Part shown: positions 10,916-23,752 of the stretch, piece after piece
Position numbering within the stretch: the first letter of the stretch is position 1
Layout of the letters: each line of letters begins with the position of its first letter
Origin: Apostichopus japonicus
Lineage: Eukaryota; Echinodermata; Holothuroidea; Aspidochirotida; Stichopodidae
Direction of reading: 5' to 3'
Assembly (NCBI RefSeq): GCF_037975245.1
Contig: NC_092579.1
Coordinates: forward strand, 6,633,001-6,697,000
DNA length: 64,000 bases
Program-made: the position numbers and the translations under genes
Notes under the pieces: model-generated
What the model was told of the DNA's origin: nothing
Database searches by the model: none
What the model saw: only the letters and a program-made list of their open reading frames with translations

Positions 10916-13269
10916 ATGTTCCACAGTTGTTATTTCAATAAACGCAGTTTACAAAAATACTTGTTCAAATCTTTATAACTTTTTCTCCTTTGTTAATAGG
11001 GTAAGGTTGCGAAAGATTTCTGATTGAGAATGCTGGTATACTTTCTATAGACTACGTCATTTAAGTGTAAATACTTATCAAGAAAATGGATTTTCGTTAC
11101 GTAACGTTTACGCTACAGTATTTCTAACGTTAGGATAGCCTTAAAGCATAGCCAGGGCCTGTGTAAACCTAGCCTATTCATATTGTTTTTGCAAGTTCAC
11201 TTGTATACAGTCTATTAGTATTAAGGCCAGGTCTAATCTAAATTACTGTGTACCTGTGTACGGTTCTAGCTAACAATATTATAACTTAGAAGTGTTACTC
11301 TGACATTGTACTACACATGATTAGGCCTATTATGACAGGTTCTCAATATATTTTTACAAAAATGAACCCGAACAATGTTGTAAATTTGCAAAACCATATA
11401 AAACATCACTATCAAAGTGGGTGTTACTCCTTTTGTGTTACTGTTCGCTTACTTACATCTGGTACTGTGGTAGTGCAACCTGCTAGACTCTTATTTGAAA
11501 ATGTCAGTTTGCCAGTTCAAAGTCTAAAGTGCATAATAATTGGACCAACTGTGCTACCTGTTTCAGACCTTACAGCTCAGACTTCAGTGTGGTCCAGACC
11601 CATACCATATTATGTGTGTTACTGTTAGAATAAATTACACACTGCAAGATGGTGGGTTGGTTTTTAGGGACCCATTAAGTACTAAATAGTGATGAGAACA
11701 AGACTGAAAACAATACTGCTTGGTCTAAGCCTTGACTACCGGGCCCAGTACTTCATACAAATCACTATAATATTGTTCTCCATGATCAGAACTTTACATT
11801 TTTATTTGAAATAATGAAAGGGAGGAAAACATTCATGTGTATCCTTCCGTTGTTTTATCATTTGGTCATATTTTCCCTATCTTGATGTGTTTAAGTATAA
11901 AATGTGTTACTATTCTTACCCTAAGCAATGTCTCTGTATTGTGTATTGCAAAATTTTCAATGCAACAAAACTTGACCTTTATTCTCTTGGACAGCTCATA
12001 TGTTGACCACTCCCATGTCAAATTTAGTTAAACATTCCTCACAAAGTTGAACAGAACATTTGCATAATTGAAAGAGTCAAGCAATGTGATTGGTTGGTCC
12101 ATAATTACACATACAGATCACCATACACTAACAAAAAAGTTTGATTGATGTAGTTTCTACGAACTTCTCATCTAAGCTATAAATAACCAGGACCTCCTGG
12201 AGCTCTAACAAGTCCTAGTGCACAGCAAATGTAAGAAAAGGTTGGATAGGTCTAGGGCAAATATGGTATCGTGGTGCGGTGTACTGTAAATGCCGTAATT
12301 TTCTTGACAGAATGTTTAGGTTTGTTAATTATGGTGTTAATTGTCTCCCTTTGATTAATTATGCAATTTTAAGCAAATATACCCAATTAATTACGCAAGC
12401 CACATTGTCATGAGTATTTTATTCAATGGGGCATTGCACTCAGACTGTTAGGCTTGTAAGTTTGTAGTATTTTCAACTTTATTAAGGGTTGTACAAGGAG
12501 TTAGAAACAAGATTTAGGTTTAGGTTGTCCAATCATTGTAATAATGTAAGCCTAATATCAATTCTATATGTAACAGCCTTGCAGTTCCCTGAAAATAAGT
12601 CACAAGGGTAAGAAGATTCCATGTGCTTTTTTTTTCTTTTTACGGAAAACCTGTTATATGCAATTGGTTACACTAAATGTGTTGTTATGGTGATATGGAA
12701 CAATTTGTTCAAGTTTTAACATTTTAAATTCAGACAGGAAGAGAAAGAAATCCAAGTAGTTATGGCTGTTTAACAGTGAGCCTTTACTTAATTCATACTT
12801 TCAACTTAAACTTCTGCATTAACTGCTAATACCAATCTGTTTTCTGTTCCTTGGTCACATTTGCTGTTGTTGTTCAGTTCTTTGGTCTTTAAAAATTCAA
12901 GATATGCATTTTATGCATATATGCAAGTTAAAGTTAAACCCACATATCAAAGTGTGCACAATTGCAATCAAAATTTCCTTGGCCCCATAAATCGTTTACT
13001 GATCTCTAATAAAGAAGTCCAAGTTGTAAGTCATATTTATGTTACAGATCTTATCTACTGAGGAATTGTTGGGAGTACAGTAAGAAAGATGCAAATTGCT
13101 GCTTTTCATGTAACTAGAATTTGTCCAGGTCAAGAACAGTCAAACCTAGTTTGTTATCCCTGTATGTATGACCAATGAAGTATATACTATCGTGTTTCCC
13201 TTATTTAGTTATGATAATTTTCCTTTTTCTTTGTCGCTGTTGTTCATGTTACTTTATTTTCATTTTCAG
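10916..13269. other. Intergenic region upstream of LDAF1
   Basis: AT-rich sequence without a credible coding exon; the longest ORF is about 103 codons with no recognisable similarity. It should contain the LDAF1 promoter and at least one 5' non-coding exon, since the first LDAF1 coding exon starts at a splice acceptor. No promoter element could be assigned. Confidence 0.5.
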
Positions 13270-13278
13270 TAAACAGCA

Positions 13279-16219
13279 ATGGAATCACAAGGAGGAAATT
13301 TTGAACTTCACAGGCAAGGAGACAATCGGTCACTTAAACAGGAGATATTAGAGCTAGTGATGGGAGCAGGAGAATATATTACGGAAACATTCAACTTGCA
13401 AGAATACACAGATAACGCCAAGAACTTTATTCGGACGAATCCCTTCATTTCCAGTTTCCTCGCCATCTCTTTAGCCACCTGCCTTATTCCAGTTCTGACC
13501 TTCCTCATCTTTGCATTCTCTACTCTGTTTGTTTCTCTGGTCATTCTTTTATTGATTGCAGGTGAGTTTTTAAGATTTAAAGGTCTGTTTACACAGTGCG
13601 AGTATGAGTGCGTGGTCCAACACAGCGCTCTCATTTGATCTGTTTTGTAAATGTGGATCAGTTCCAGGGATTTGAACCCCGCCATAGCCTAGGACCAGCA
13701 AGGTATCCGACCCCATACTCAGAGTCGAATCCAGCTCTGGATCGACTTTGTTTGTGGCAGCTATTTGAGATTTGCATCTTTATCATATAGACAAGTGATG
13801 TTGGTTGGGTTTGCTTCTCCTTTGAGATAAAAAATGTCAAGTTTTTGCTTTAAATACTGATATTAACAGAGAATAATATAGAGGTGTCAGTTAAAATTCA
13901 TATAAACCTTCACAGTGTGGTAAAGTATGTAGTATTAGAACGGCTTGAACTCATTTTTAAAGCTCGATGAGTTATTCAGTAGTGATTACCAGTGCTGTGG
14001 CCGAGTGGATAAAGGCGGTGGCATTTGAAGCAACGAGGCTTAGCAATGGGGAGGTTCGGGTTCGATTCCCGGCCAGGTCATAGTAAGGTGGGTTTTTTCA
14101 TCCAAGAGCAATCTACGGTCTTCCCATCGGAAATGACTTTCTAACATTGAAAAGATTCCAAATTTGAGTTAAAATGTTGAATTGCGGGTTTCTTCCATGT
14201 TTGTGGTCGCTTAAGCATCCTAAAAATAGCTGCTGATTATTATAATAATTTTAAGTATTAAAGTTGGCCTGACGTTTCGATCCTAGCAGGATCTTCTTCA
14301 AAGGCTAAATGACTTGTAACTTACTTTTACACATTCTCTTACACAGGCTCTCTAGTGGATCAGCAGTTTGCCAACAGTTTCATTTTATTCTGATTATTAT
14401 TATAATTATAACTCAAAGAGTGAACAGTATTTAACAAAATCTTGTGTTAAAGTTGCAAGTTTGCCTCACTCCAAGTAAACTCATATTCTCCCATTATTCT
14501 TGGATACCCCTCAATCCAGGGAGCAACAATTCCCTTCTCACTCTAGGGCGAAGATCTGTGTGGATATAGTGGTAGTAAGTTGAGTTGAGTCTTGTCTATG
14601 TGACATGCTCAGTGATTAACCTCCGCCACGTATCACGATCTTGTGCAAGGTTCATTGCTTCCTCGAAATTGTTAATGTTAACGTCCTTAAATTGCGACTT
14701 TATCCCGGGCCTTGCTACTGGTTAGCAGTATGTCTCATTGCTTCTCTTAAAGCAACCTTTGCTGGAGCGTCCTCTTGGAGTCTTGCTACATGACCGAAAA
14801 ATCTCAATCTTCTATGTGCGACTATGGATGACCAAGGTGTTTGGTTGGTCTCATGTAGAGCTCATTGTTTGATAACCAATTGTTGTTGGATATTGTTATT
14901 GTGTGGATATGGCCATCCTAATTCAAGAGTTTGTAACGTAAAATTGATATTTAGACCCTCGCAGTGTGAAAAAGTATGTAGTTATGAAGAGTAATTGTAT
15001 TTTAATGCTCCACAGGTTATTAAGTAGTGATTTAATCTCCAAGAACGAACAGCATATTGAAGAAAAATATAGTGTTGAAGCTGCCATTTGTGATTATTTA
15101 CTGCTTTCTCTCACTGACAAGTTATGTTACATTCACACATACTTGGATATGTCAGATCAGTCTAACTTTGAAATCTGTGTGGTCATAGCCATCCTAATTA
15201 GAGAGAACTTGATAAATTTCAATTAAAATTCATATCTCCTTCACATTGTGATTGATTATAATGTATTAATGGTTTACAGATAATGGAAAAAAAAATTAGT
15301 GGAAATTGTAATTTGTTAAAGTTCCATGGTTCCTATAGTAGTGAAGTAAAGTAGTGATTTAAACTTCAGGAGTGAACAGCATCATCAGATTTTTGTGTCA
15401 AAGCCACAATTCTTGGTAGGTTGTCTGGTTATTCTGTCTCACTCTTAGCAGTGATGTAATATTCACACATTTTATATAGCCATCCCGAATGATGAATTGC
15501 AAGAAGAAAACAGCAGAAGTTTGGGCGCCAAACACCTTGTATAACAATTTAGGCTTTCACTCGAATTGGCTTATTATGATTCCTGTTTTTGTTTCTGCTG
15601 CCATTCAGGAGGACTATTGTTAAACAGTATAGTTAAGTATCACATTTCATTGTCACTTTGATTCCGTGACGCGGAAGAAGTCCATGAACTCACCGACGAT
15701 GATTTGGTCAATGTGCACACTAACAGTCCCCTTTAAATACAGTTGTACACACAATGCTTCATTGTATTGATACAGTATTACCCAACTGTTTTACAGTCAA
15801 AAAGGTCAGAAGTTGTTTGCACTGAGGCAGTCAAGGAGTTCACTTGCAGTTTCATATAATTTGAGAATGACTCCTCACAAATTCACTCTCTTTCTCTCTT
15901 CTATTTTTATCTAATTTCATTTTCAACATTTTAAGTAATTTCCTCTTTCTATTTTGTATGTTTCCCTTCGACAGGTTCAATCATATCCTTCGCTGGACTT
16001 GTGCTTCTCTTTGTGCTAGGGGGATGTCTGACATTTTCGTTCGGTACGTCGGTCGCCATGGCTTTGACCTTCAGAGTAGTCTCCGCTTTGTTGAATATGT
16101 TTCAGCGAGGTCAGTCTAGCAAATTATCTAGCCAACCAACCCCTGGGATTCTGGTCTCAAATTTGTCTTCAAAATCAGACAGTGGCAGACAGGAATCGGA
16201 TGAATCCAAAGAAAAGTGA
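13279..16219 (+). CDS. LDAF1: Promethin / lipid droplet assembly factor 1 (two coding exons)
   Basis: The coding exons are 13279-13561 (donor gtgagt) and 15975-16219 (acceptor cgacag), joined in phase 1 to give 175 residues; the vertebrate protein is about 160. The N-terminus is hydrophilic with an amphipathic segment (about 20-48). A very hydrophobic block (about 53-140) can form two re-entrant or hairpin membrane segments, and the tail is Ser-rich and charged (ends SDESKEK). This organisation and the TNPFISSF / CLIPVLTFLIF segment match promethin. The known role is an ER-membrane partner of seipin that marks sites of lipid droplet formation. The acceptor cattttcag at 13261-13269 lies 9 nt before ATG, so the 5' UTR is spliced. 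The single intron falls inside the hydrophobic block and carries SINE, foldback and LINE debris. An ATG-initiated readthrough of exon 1 into the intron (to 13638) is an artefact. Confidence 0.87.
13571..13750 (-). repeat. Possible short interspersed element with tRNA-like B box
   Basis: On the minus strand a B-box-like GGTTCAAATCC lies at about 13668-13678, inside the LDAF1 intron. The flank GGTCTGTTTACACAG (13580-13594) resembles the inverse of tgtaaacagggcc at about 56738-56750, which may be an element end. No convincing A box was found. Weak evidence only. Confidence 0.3.
13993..14165 (+). mobile_element. tRNA-derived SINE in the LDAF1 intron
   Basis: Pol III A box TGGCCGAGTGG (13998-14008) and B box GGTTCGATTCC (14059-14069) are spaced as in tRNA genes of the long variable-arm type (Ser/Leu class). 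They are followed by an unrelated tail with a T-run. The acceptor-stem halves do not pair well and a proper anticodon loop cannot be folded, so this is a SINE head rather than a functional tRNA gene. The 3' end is estimated. Confidence 0.72.
14262..14350. mobile_element. Foldback-family fragment (single arm) in the LDAF1 intron
   Basis: Contains the arm sequence 'ggcctgacgtttcgatccta' followed by gcaggatcttcttcaaaggc. It has the same arrangement as the elements at 16889-17110, 41050-41168 and (partly) 48103-48200. Only one arm is present. The internal GATCCT-AGC-AGGATC hairpin is intact. Confidence 0.7.
14596..14840 (-). pseudogene. Broken C-terminal fragment of a LINE reverse-transcriptase ORF
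   Basis: Read on the minus strand from about 14840, one frame gives VAHRRLRFFGHVARLQEDAP followed by AKVALREAMRHTANQ and then a stop. The adjoining sequence continues in another frame with EEAMNLAQDRDTWRRLITEH and ends at a stop at 14596-14598. The RRLRFFGHVAR and ...AQDRDTWRRL signatures are typical of the extreme C-terminus of non-LTR retrotransposon polyproteins. The stop plus frameshift show that it is dead. It lies antisense within the LDAF1 intron. The LINE clade cannot be assigned from this fragment. Confidence 0.75.
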
Positions 16220-16786
16220 AGATTATTATTATTTTATTTTTTTTGCAAGGTTTGCAGTGCTATCAGTGGCAGGGCTCGAAATCAACCAACTTCAGCGAGG
16301 TTAGATTGTCAGTTTTAGGTTCCCTTGAAAGAGCATTGCTAATCATATGGACATTCATAAAGTACAGTATCTGTAGGCTGTGGGCTTTCAAGTCACAGTC
16401 AAGTATCCCTTCACAGGAAGAATTTGCAACGTTGAGCGCAATATATAAGATTTATACTAAATCTGTCTTTACTTTCGGAGTGTTTCTCGATAGCTTTTAA
16501 AGTCTCTTCAGAACATGATTAAGTAAACTACATATGAAGAGCACTTTGCTCTTTTACAACCCCCTAATAGACGTTTCTATATGTAACATGATTAAAAGGC
16601 ATCGTCTAATGTGTTAGATACAGTGAAAGTTATACAGTACTCTGTCATTAATTAACTTTTATGAGGTGGAAAGACCTAGGTACACCTACTTGTTTAATTA
16701 ATTGATCATACAAAAGTCAAGTGTGCTATAGGGAAGTAATTATCTCACTTTTGCTGTGGTTATTCTACAGTAAACTTTGCTGTATA

Positions 16787-16792
16787 AATAAA
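16787..16792 (+). promoter_or_regulatory. Polyadenylation signal AATAAA for LDAF1
   Basis: First canonical AATAAA about 570 bp downstream of the LDAF1 stop codon, in AT-rich sequence that ends shortly before the foldback element at 16889. A second cluster (aaataaaaataaaac) lies about 45 bp further on. Confidence 0.5.
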
Positions 16793-16888
16793 CCGATTAT
16801 TGTTAAGTTTACGTTTAGTTGCTATCATAAGAAATAAAAATAAAACAAAACTGTTAGCAAAGTGCTTATCCAGAGCCTGTCTGAGAGA

Positions 16889-17110
16889 ATGTTAAAAGCC
16901 TGACGTTTTGATCCTAGCAGGAATTTCTTCAGAGGCTGAATAACAAGTAACAGTAACAGAAGGGACAAATACATGCACAGAATGCAGACAGGCCCTGCTC
17001 ATTAACCTGTCTGTATTCTGTGCGTGCATTAGTCCCTTCTGTTCCTGTTACTTGTCATTCAGCCTCTGAAAAGATCCTGCTTGGATCAAGGATCAAAATG
17101 TTAGGCCCTC
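16889..17110. mobile_element. Foldback (long inverted-repeat) element downstream of LDAF1
   Basis: The left arm (about 16897-16991: gcctgacgttttgatcctag ... cagaatgcagacagg) is repeated in inverse orientation at about 17008-17108 (cctgtctgtattctgtgcgt ... ggatcaaaatgttaggc), with only a short spacer. The arms are about 95 bp and imperfect. No ORF of transposase type is inside. It belongs to the same family as the copies at 14262, 41050 and 48103. Confidence 0.8.
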
Positions 17111-20100
17111 TTACTTTTACACATTTAGTTGCTATCATGTTAGAATTATGTGGATTGGTATGGAAGAAGGGCACCTTCATTATAAATAATCTAAGGGGAA
17201 AGCAGACAAGCAGTGAGTCTGTATTCAGATGTACGTACAGTATAGTAGCTTTTTTCTTTTTGTACAAAGGAACAATAGAAGTACAAAAGAACAATACAAA
17301 AGAACAATAGAGGAGGCAAAATTTCACAGCCTTCGAAACTCTTGTACAACATCTGAACACGAAAGTATTCTCTGCCTGCCAAAGTGGCCATAATTGATAG
17401 CACATAAGTTTAACCAAGTGTATCTATAATTTGTATGTCATCTAGTCATAGCAGCTGATATTTCCACTAACTGATGGAGGTAGTTTAGTTACTAGGACTG
17501 GGAAGGGTAGGCTAGAATAATTAATTTTCTTACTTCTTTTCCCTAAAAAAATATATATATATATATATTTGTTTGGGGGGGAGGAATGGGAAAAGTCTTC
17601 TGCTTTATTAATAATAATCAACTGGGATATGTTTTCAAACATAAGAGGGCAATTTTGCCACAAGTCAGAAACTTCTGTACAGTGGGAAATTCCTAATCCC
17701 TGTTCTTGAAAACTAAGTGGTAAAATAATTTATCATGATAACCCCCCCAAAAAAAGTATCATGATGCCCCCCCCCCAATAAAAAGTGGAAAAAAAAATTA
17801 ATGTGCTTCAGTCTCAGGAGATGTAATACAGTACTAAAATAACTCTTTGCTATAAAGCACATTATTTTCAATAACAGATTTTGTTTTTAACTGCCAGCCT
17901 GGAAACATCAGAATATTCAGCAGGAAAGAGCTGTTAGATGACTTGTGGGGAGTATTCTTCGTAAAGTTCTTTTTGGAAGTTAAAATATGCTTTTAATAGG
18001 TTTAGATTTTTTTTCCAGGGTTAAAGTAAACCATTGCATGTGCTAAGGACACAGTTTAATGTTGAAAGTAATCTACCATTTTGTGTGACACAGACCCACC
18101 CACCTTTAGTTCAAACTTGTTTTTTATCAGTTTTTATAAATTTTGGAAATTTTGTTATTGAATTTTTCCTGCTATTTTCACAATGTTTATTTTATTCAAC
18201 TGTTGTATTACATTTCATCCCATCAGTTTTAACAAACTCTAAACAAATACTTTAAAATAAGTCACTTTATAATTGTACATTTGTGTATTAAAAATGAAAA
18301 TGTAACATAATGTTGAGAAAGGTAGTGATATCTTCATTTTGTTTGAGTTATTCTTTATATTGTAAGTATAAATAAGAAGATATGTTTTATTGCCATACCA
18401 TTCAAATTGAAAGAAAAAATAAATGAAAATATAACAGCAATTTTTTGAACTTAGCAGGTCCAATCTCTTGCAATTTTAGTTTCTATGAAATTTTGAGATT
18501 CATTTTTTTGAAAGTTGACATAGCAATCTTTGTAATATCCTCTCTATGCCACTGTTATATATAGCATACTGTAGTTTGCTTGGTTTGGCTGGAGTTTCTC
18601 CTTCATGGCTGAATCAAGTATTTCCTGCAAAATAAAAATATGCATGGTTTCGCTTTTCCCCTATTAGCGTACTGTGTTACACATAACATGTATGTAGCTG
18701 CACTGATAGACATTGTACTTACTGTGTTCGTTAGTTTAATTGTAACGGCTTTTTCAAATAGCAATATCAACCTTAATGGAAACGGCTTAAATTGCTACAC
18801 TGAAACTAAGAATCATCAATTTTGTGGTATTGAGGCATTGTTGAATTATTTCACCCATTTAGGTGAATTATACAGTAAAATTATAAAGCAAAGGTTAGGG
18901 AAATGTTTCCTTGCTTCCAGCAGTTTGACTCCCGACTTTAAGAACTTATAATTCTGTCTGTTTATGGTGGAATTTGGTCAAGCCATCGATGAAACCACAT
19001 AACTGAAGGATAGAACTAAACCACTAAGCAAAATCAGCAAGATTGTTCTTACAGCTATCTTTTAAAGGAGCTTTAATGCCCTTACTATTGCAAATTCACC
19101 GTATATCATGACACATAGAACATATGGAAATCACGTGGTGAGTAGCAAGGGATTATGAAGCAGAACAAACAACTATGTAACACTGATAAATAAGACACAC
19201 AAAAAAATAACCCAAACATAAGTATTAGTTTGTTTTACTGTTTTTTAATATTGTAACTGTTTTTAACTTTCTTTCTCATCATATAATCAAAATGATTCAT
19301 CAGATATTCTTAGTAAAAAAGTAAAAACAAAAAACTTTAATTGGAAAAGGTTTGTATAAAGACACAGACCTTTGAACCAAAGAGATATTTCAAGGAAGAA
19401 AATATTTAGAGTTTAAAAAGAAAGAAAGAAAAAAGTAATAATTTATATTTGAAAGTAAAATAATTAGTTTATGATATTTGATTAATTAAGGGTGGATGTT
19501 CGAAAGTTGATATAAACTTACAAACAACTGAGTATATCACATTTAAAGGGGTGGTCTTTGTGACAAATAACAATTTGTGTAAACCCTACCTCCAAACCCA
19601 CTGAGTAGATTGCTTTGAGTCTTGTCTTTAAGATTTGAACCCTACATAGGTTTTCCCTCTTTGCAGATAAACCCTGCGTCAATACACAATTAAATACTCT
19701 AGAAGATCTGTGATGTCACAGTGGCAAATCTTCTGCAATAGTTAATTGCTTTTCTTACATATGTGATACATCTGGAAGGTTTATTAAACCATTCCATAAA
19801 TTCTCAAGCACAAAACCAGCAATCAGTTTGTGATTATCTCTAATACATAACTGTTTAATAATGGAATAATAATGTATAACTTACACCTGTCATTTTTCAC
19901 TCACTTAAATTGATGCCAGGTGCATAATATAGAGTGAATTTAACATTTTCTGCATTGGTTAAAATTTTAATAACTCCCTGAATTTGATGACACCAATTTG
20001 TAAACATATAGTCTTCCTGGCTATATAATCAAGTCCAGGTAACCAATCCTGTATAAATATTACATAAAATAATAGTCAGAACTGACGCAAGGTTACAACC

Positions 20101-23100
20101 CACTGCAAAATATATGTTTACCAATTTCACATCATATAAGATAATTCACCATATTTGCCTAATTTTCTGAAATATTACAAGGCTATGTTGTATAAGAGAC
20201 TACTTGTGCAAGAAAAAGAACTTAATATGTTGAAGCTTTGAAACCAAGGTCATCAGAATTACAAGTGCTACACCAACTGAGGGAATCCAATTGAAAGGGG
20301 CTACAGCAATGGTGACAGCCTAACACATTGTCCAGTACACACTTAGGACATGTAGGACAATGTAGATATAAACAAATAGTTAAGTGGGACAAATGTGGGA
20401 AGATACAATGACAAGGTAGGACAAAAGTAAGCCTGAAACAGACATAACAACATTATTCATGCTCTAACTGGATTTAAACAAATGTGTGAAATCCAAAATG
20501 TGAATATTAATGAGGATTCACAGATGTGCTAAAAACCTACGATTGGTAACAAGTAATAACTGGGGTGAGAGGCTACAATTAATCTCCACACATTGAAGCA
20601 AAATTTCACACAAATTGATTAACTGTGTGAAACTTATATACTGGGGATAAACAAACTGAAACCTTGACTAGCAAAGCTTAATAAACCAGCATCCAACCTA
20701 AACAAGGTACAGCATAACAGGAAGCAATGTTAAAGAATGAAAGTAGAATTGTTTGCTTTCCTCCTTGTAATAAACTAGTTAAGTCATCACCTGTGACCTC
20801 AAGGGAATATTCAGACAGAGGTTTGTGTTGTTATGCTTTCATTTTTAATTTCAAGAGTGTTATTCTCCATGTTTGATAATCATTAAACAACTTGCATTAA
20901 ACCACTCTCAGCGGCATTAAACCACTCATAGTTACTACAAAAATTGTCCTGTGCATTGGTCGTCTTTGAGATGAACAACGTTCATGGAACAAATTCCATT
21001 CAAAAGTACGAAAAACGTACAAAGAATTATATGAAAGTATAATATTGTAACATTCTCTATGGGATATTATAGAGTAACCATATTACAGGATAGGCAGTCT
21101 TCATTATAAAATTGAAATATATATACAAGGCATTTTCTCTCCATGGAGACCTAATGATACATTCTCTTCCATCGTTCCATACTTTGCTTTCAAAAACGTT
21201 GCAAAGTACACTGGAAGTTGCAATAAAAGTTTAACTTGACGTCCTCTCATGCTCAATATTCTCGTGTATAATAAGAGCAACTACACTGAAGAAATGTCAC
21301 TTACAAAGGGCTGTAAGAAAGACTTTGAGCAAATCTACAAAATTCCACCAAAAATTATGTTAATTTCGTATAGAAAATGGAATGTCTCATGATCTTTTGG
21401 AATGGTCAGAAAAGGTGACAATACAACAAACAATGGAAAAAAAAAAAAAAAATTCCAATTTCTCCAAAAATATTGAATCTTGTAATTGCCTTTGGCGATT
21501 GGTTTCAGATTCTGTTTTAGTGTATTGACAAATTATCGGTGGGAAATTGGTATACTGAGATGAACTGACCAAACTTGGGTTTTAAATGTTATGAAATATA
21601 TTTTGGTATACAATAAATGCTCCTAACAAGCTCAAAATATGTACTGATAAATTCAAAAACAATGGAACAAATTGACATTTTCAAAACTGTTGCTCTAACA
21701 CAAAAGTAAGAGCTAAACAGGTTACAAGTTACTACGGTAAAAAAAGACTTGTAGTTTAACAAATATTCCTGAGAGGGAGACTTGTGCAAATTCAATTATA
21801 ATAACACATTCTTCCTCCAATTGCTCATTAATCGAACAATAATTTCCTTCAAACATAATTAATGTTTAAATTAATTACCAGGGTGCCTTATTTGCATCAA
21901 ACAAACTATTAATTCATTTAATGGTAATATAAAAACAACATACCTTGAAATTTCAAACTATAATTTCCAAAAACAAACCATGTGATATATTTTTGACTAT
22001 CCAACTTTAAAGGCTTGAATTAGATTATTAGTTAGACTATATGGCAACCTTTTTCAACCATGGAGATTTCACATCACCAACAGATACATCTGTTTTTGAT
22101 AACTTTAGCAAGAGTGGATAAACAGAATGAAAAAGCTGGGTAAAAGGAAATATTAACCTGCAGCTATTCTTCTCAGAGGCATACTTCCAAATGCAAAGTT
22201 TAATTCATCATGTCTTGTACTGCAAAATGATATGCAGAGGGACCAAGATTTGTTCACAGTTTCAAATCTCTTTAGCAAGTCTTGCCAACAGAAAGTATGT
22301 GTAACCATACTATTAGAAACTTCCAAAGCATTACACTGTAATAACAAATTGTAAATACTAAACAATTCCCTACAATTATGATTCTCATTTAGATTGTGCA
22401 TATCTGACTGTACATCAGAGTATTGCCCCTCCCCTTCCCTAATACACCCCTCCCTCAATAGTAAGTGCAATTGGATATAATTTCCAAAATTACCGTAACT
22501 TGCATGCTTTAAAAAGTTTGAGCTTCGAAATAACATGCACAGATACACTTTCGTGTATGTCACAACTGCATACACAGACGACACATTGATCCTTTATTAC
22601 AGGTAACAGCTTTTCATCATGTAATCACCATGGTTACTGTTGTCATAATCACTTCACTTCTCATGAATATTCTATTAGATAGACAAAATACACTAAATAT
22701 GCATTAGAATGATTCTTTTTTGTTTTGCATAGTTTGTCTGAGACCCTTCAAAAAGATAAGAAAGAAAAAGGGGAAAAAAAAAGAAGATAGATTTGAACTA
22801 AAAATTTGGTAAGGCACTATTATATGGAAGAAGAATAGAGATAATTATCATAAAGATATAGTAAAATAAAAATGTGTGCATAAAAAGAAAGAAAATAGTA
22901 GTAACTATGTAAACTAACTATACAAAAATGGAACCTTGTCATAAACCAAGAGGTTGACTTTGTAGGTTAAGATGTGTGCTATCAACTATCTTACAGGAAA
23001 GGTACCACCTGTATAAAAGAAACATGGTAGTAGATATTCGAACATACAATTTTCTGATGAAAAATATCGCTGTAACAGCAGACATGGAAGACAGAGAAAA

Positions 23101-23339
23101 AAACATCAATTCTTGGGGGCAAGATGGTGGAAACAGGTCAAGCCACATAGACTGTGTTCTTCTGTCACTGAACAGTCTTCTGTCTCCATTGGTTGCTAGA
23201 TTTTCCAAATTTTGGTTTTTCTAGGATTCAGGTAAAACCAAATGTGAAAGGTGTCATCGACCAAGTTCGAATCAGGTAGCATTCACACTTGAAGATAAAG
23301 TCAATGCCAAGTGGGCTACAATATGATGTAATATATTTG
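17111..23339. other. Intergenic region between LDAF1 and CCNF, no gene recognised
   Basis: Roughly 6 kb of AT-rich sequence. It contains an (AT)n run near 17549-17570, C/A-rich runs near 17740-17800 and a poly-A run near 21436-21452. Small ORFs here (at most 143 codons, e.g. 22153-22584 on the minus strand and 18640-18951 on the plus strand) show no recognisable domain, no flanking splice logic and no sequence bias. I do not call them genes. Confidence 0.5.
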
Positions 23340-23345
23340 TTTATT
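23340..23345 (-). promoter_or_regulatory. Candidate polyadenylation signal for CCNF
   Basis: AATAAA on the minus strand (TTTATT on plus), about 410 bp beyond the CCNF stop codon. This would give a 3' UTR of roughly 0.4 kb. Other AT-rich hexamers nearby make the choice uncertain. Confidence 0.4.
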
Positions 23346-23752
23346 AAAGTAACAATGTAATATTTCCACCATTGCTGCTGATTGAAGGCAGTGACTGAGT
23401 TTTACCATTTTTATCCAAAATAATAAAAATGCTGTCAGCAAGAAGGAGACTGGGGCTAGGGTTACTAAATATATAGATCTATTAGGTTAACTTTCCTTGA
23501 TTAGCTAGAAACTGTTTAATCCTGAGCTGCTAATCAAAGAAATACATGGTAACATGTAACCTCACACACTTTTTTTTGTCCCCACTACTAACTGTTCTCA
23601 ACATCAGCATATTTCTGAAAATAAAAACTGAGGAAGAGATCACAGGCAAACCAAAAATACTGTCTCAAGAAAAAAATACTACTCTCTATTAATGCTGCAA
23701 CATATGAAAAAAGAAGAAAAAAAAGCACCATTGTAGCTATGAAGTACCGATG

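Noticed and set aside
13561-13638. Continuation of the LDAF1 ORF past 13561
   Set aside because: A clean gtgagt donor at 13562, and the exon at 15975 restores the promethin hydrophobic block in the right phase; the extension is intronic.
13993-14080. Functional tRNA gene (Ser/Leu type)
   Set aside because: A and B boxes are good, but the acceptor stem does not pair and no anticodon arm can be drawn; the T-rich tail and unrelated 3' part fit a SINE.
17055-17417. 120-codon minus-strand ORF
   Set aside because: It overlaps one arm of the foldback element and simple sequence; no recognisable domain.
22153-22584. 143-codon minus-strand ORF between LDAF1 and CCNF
   Set aside because: No similarity recognised, no signal peptide or domain, AT-rich chance composition, and no promoter or polyadenylation context.
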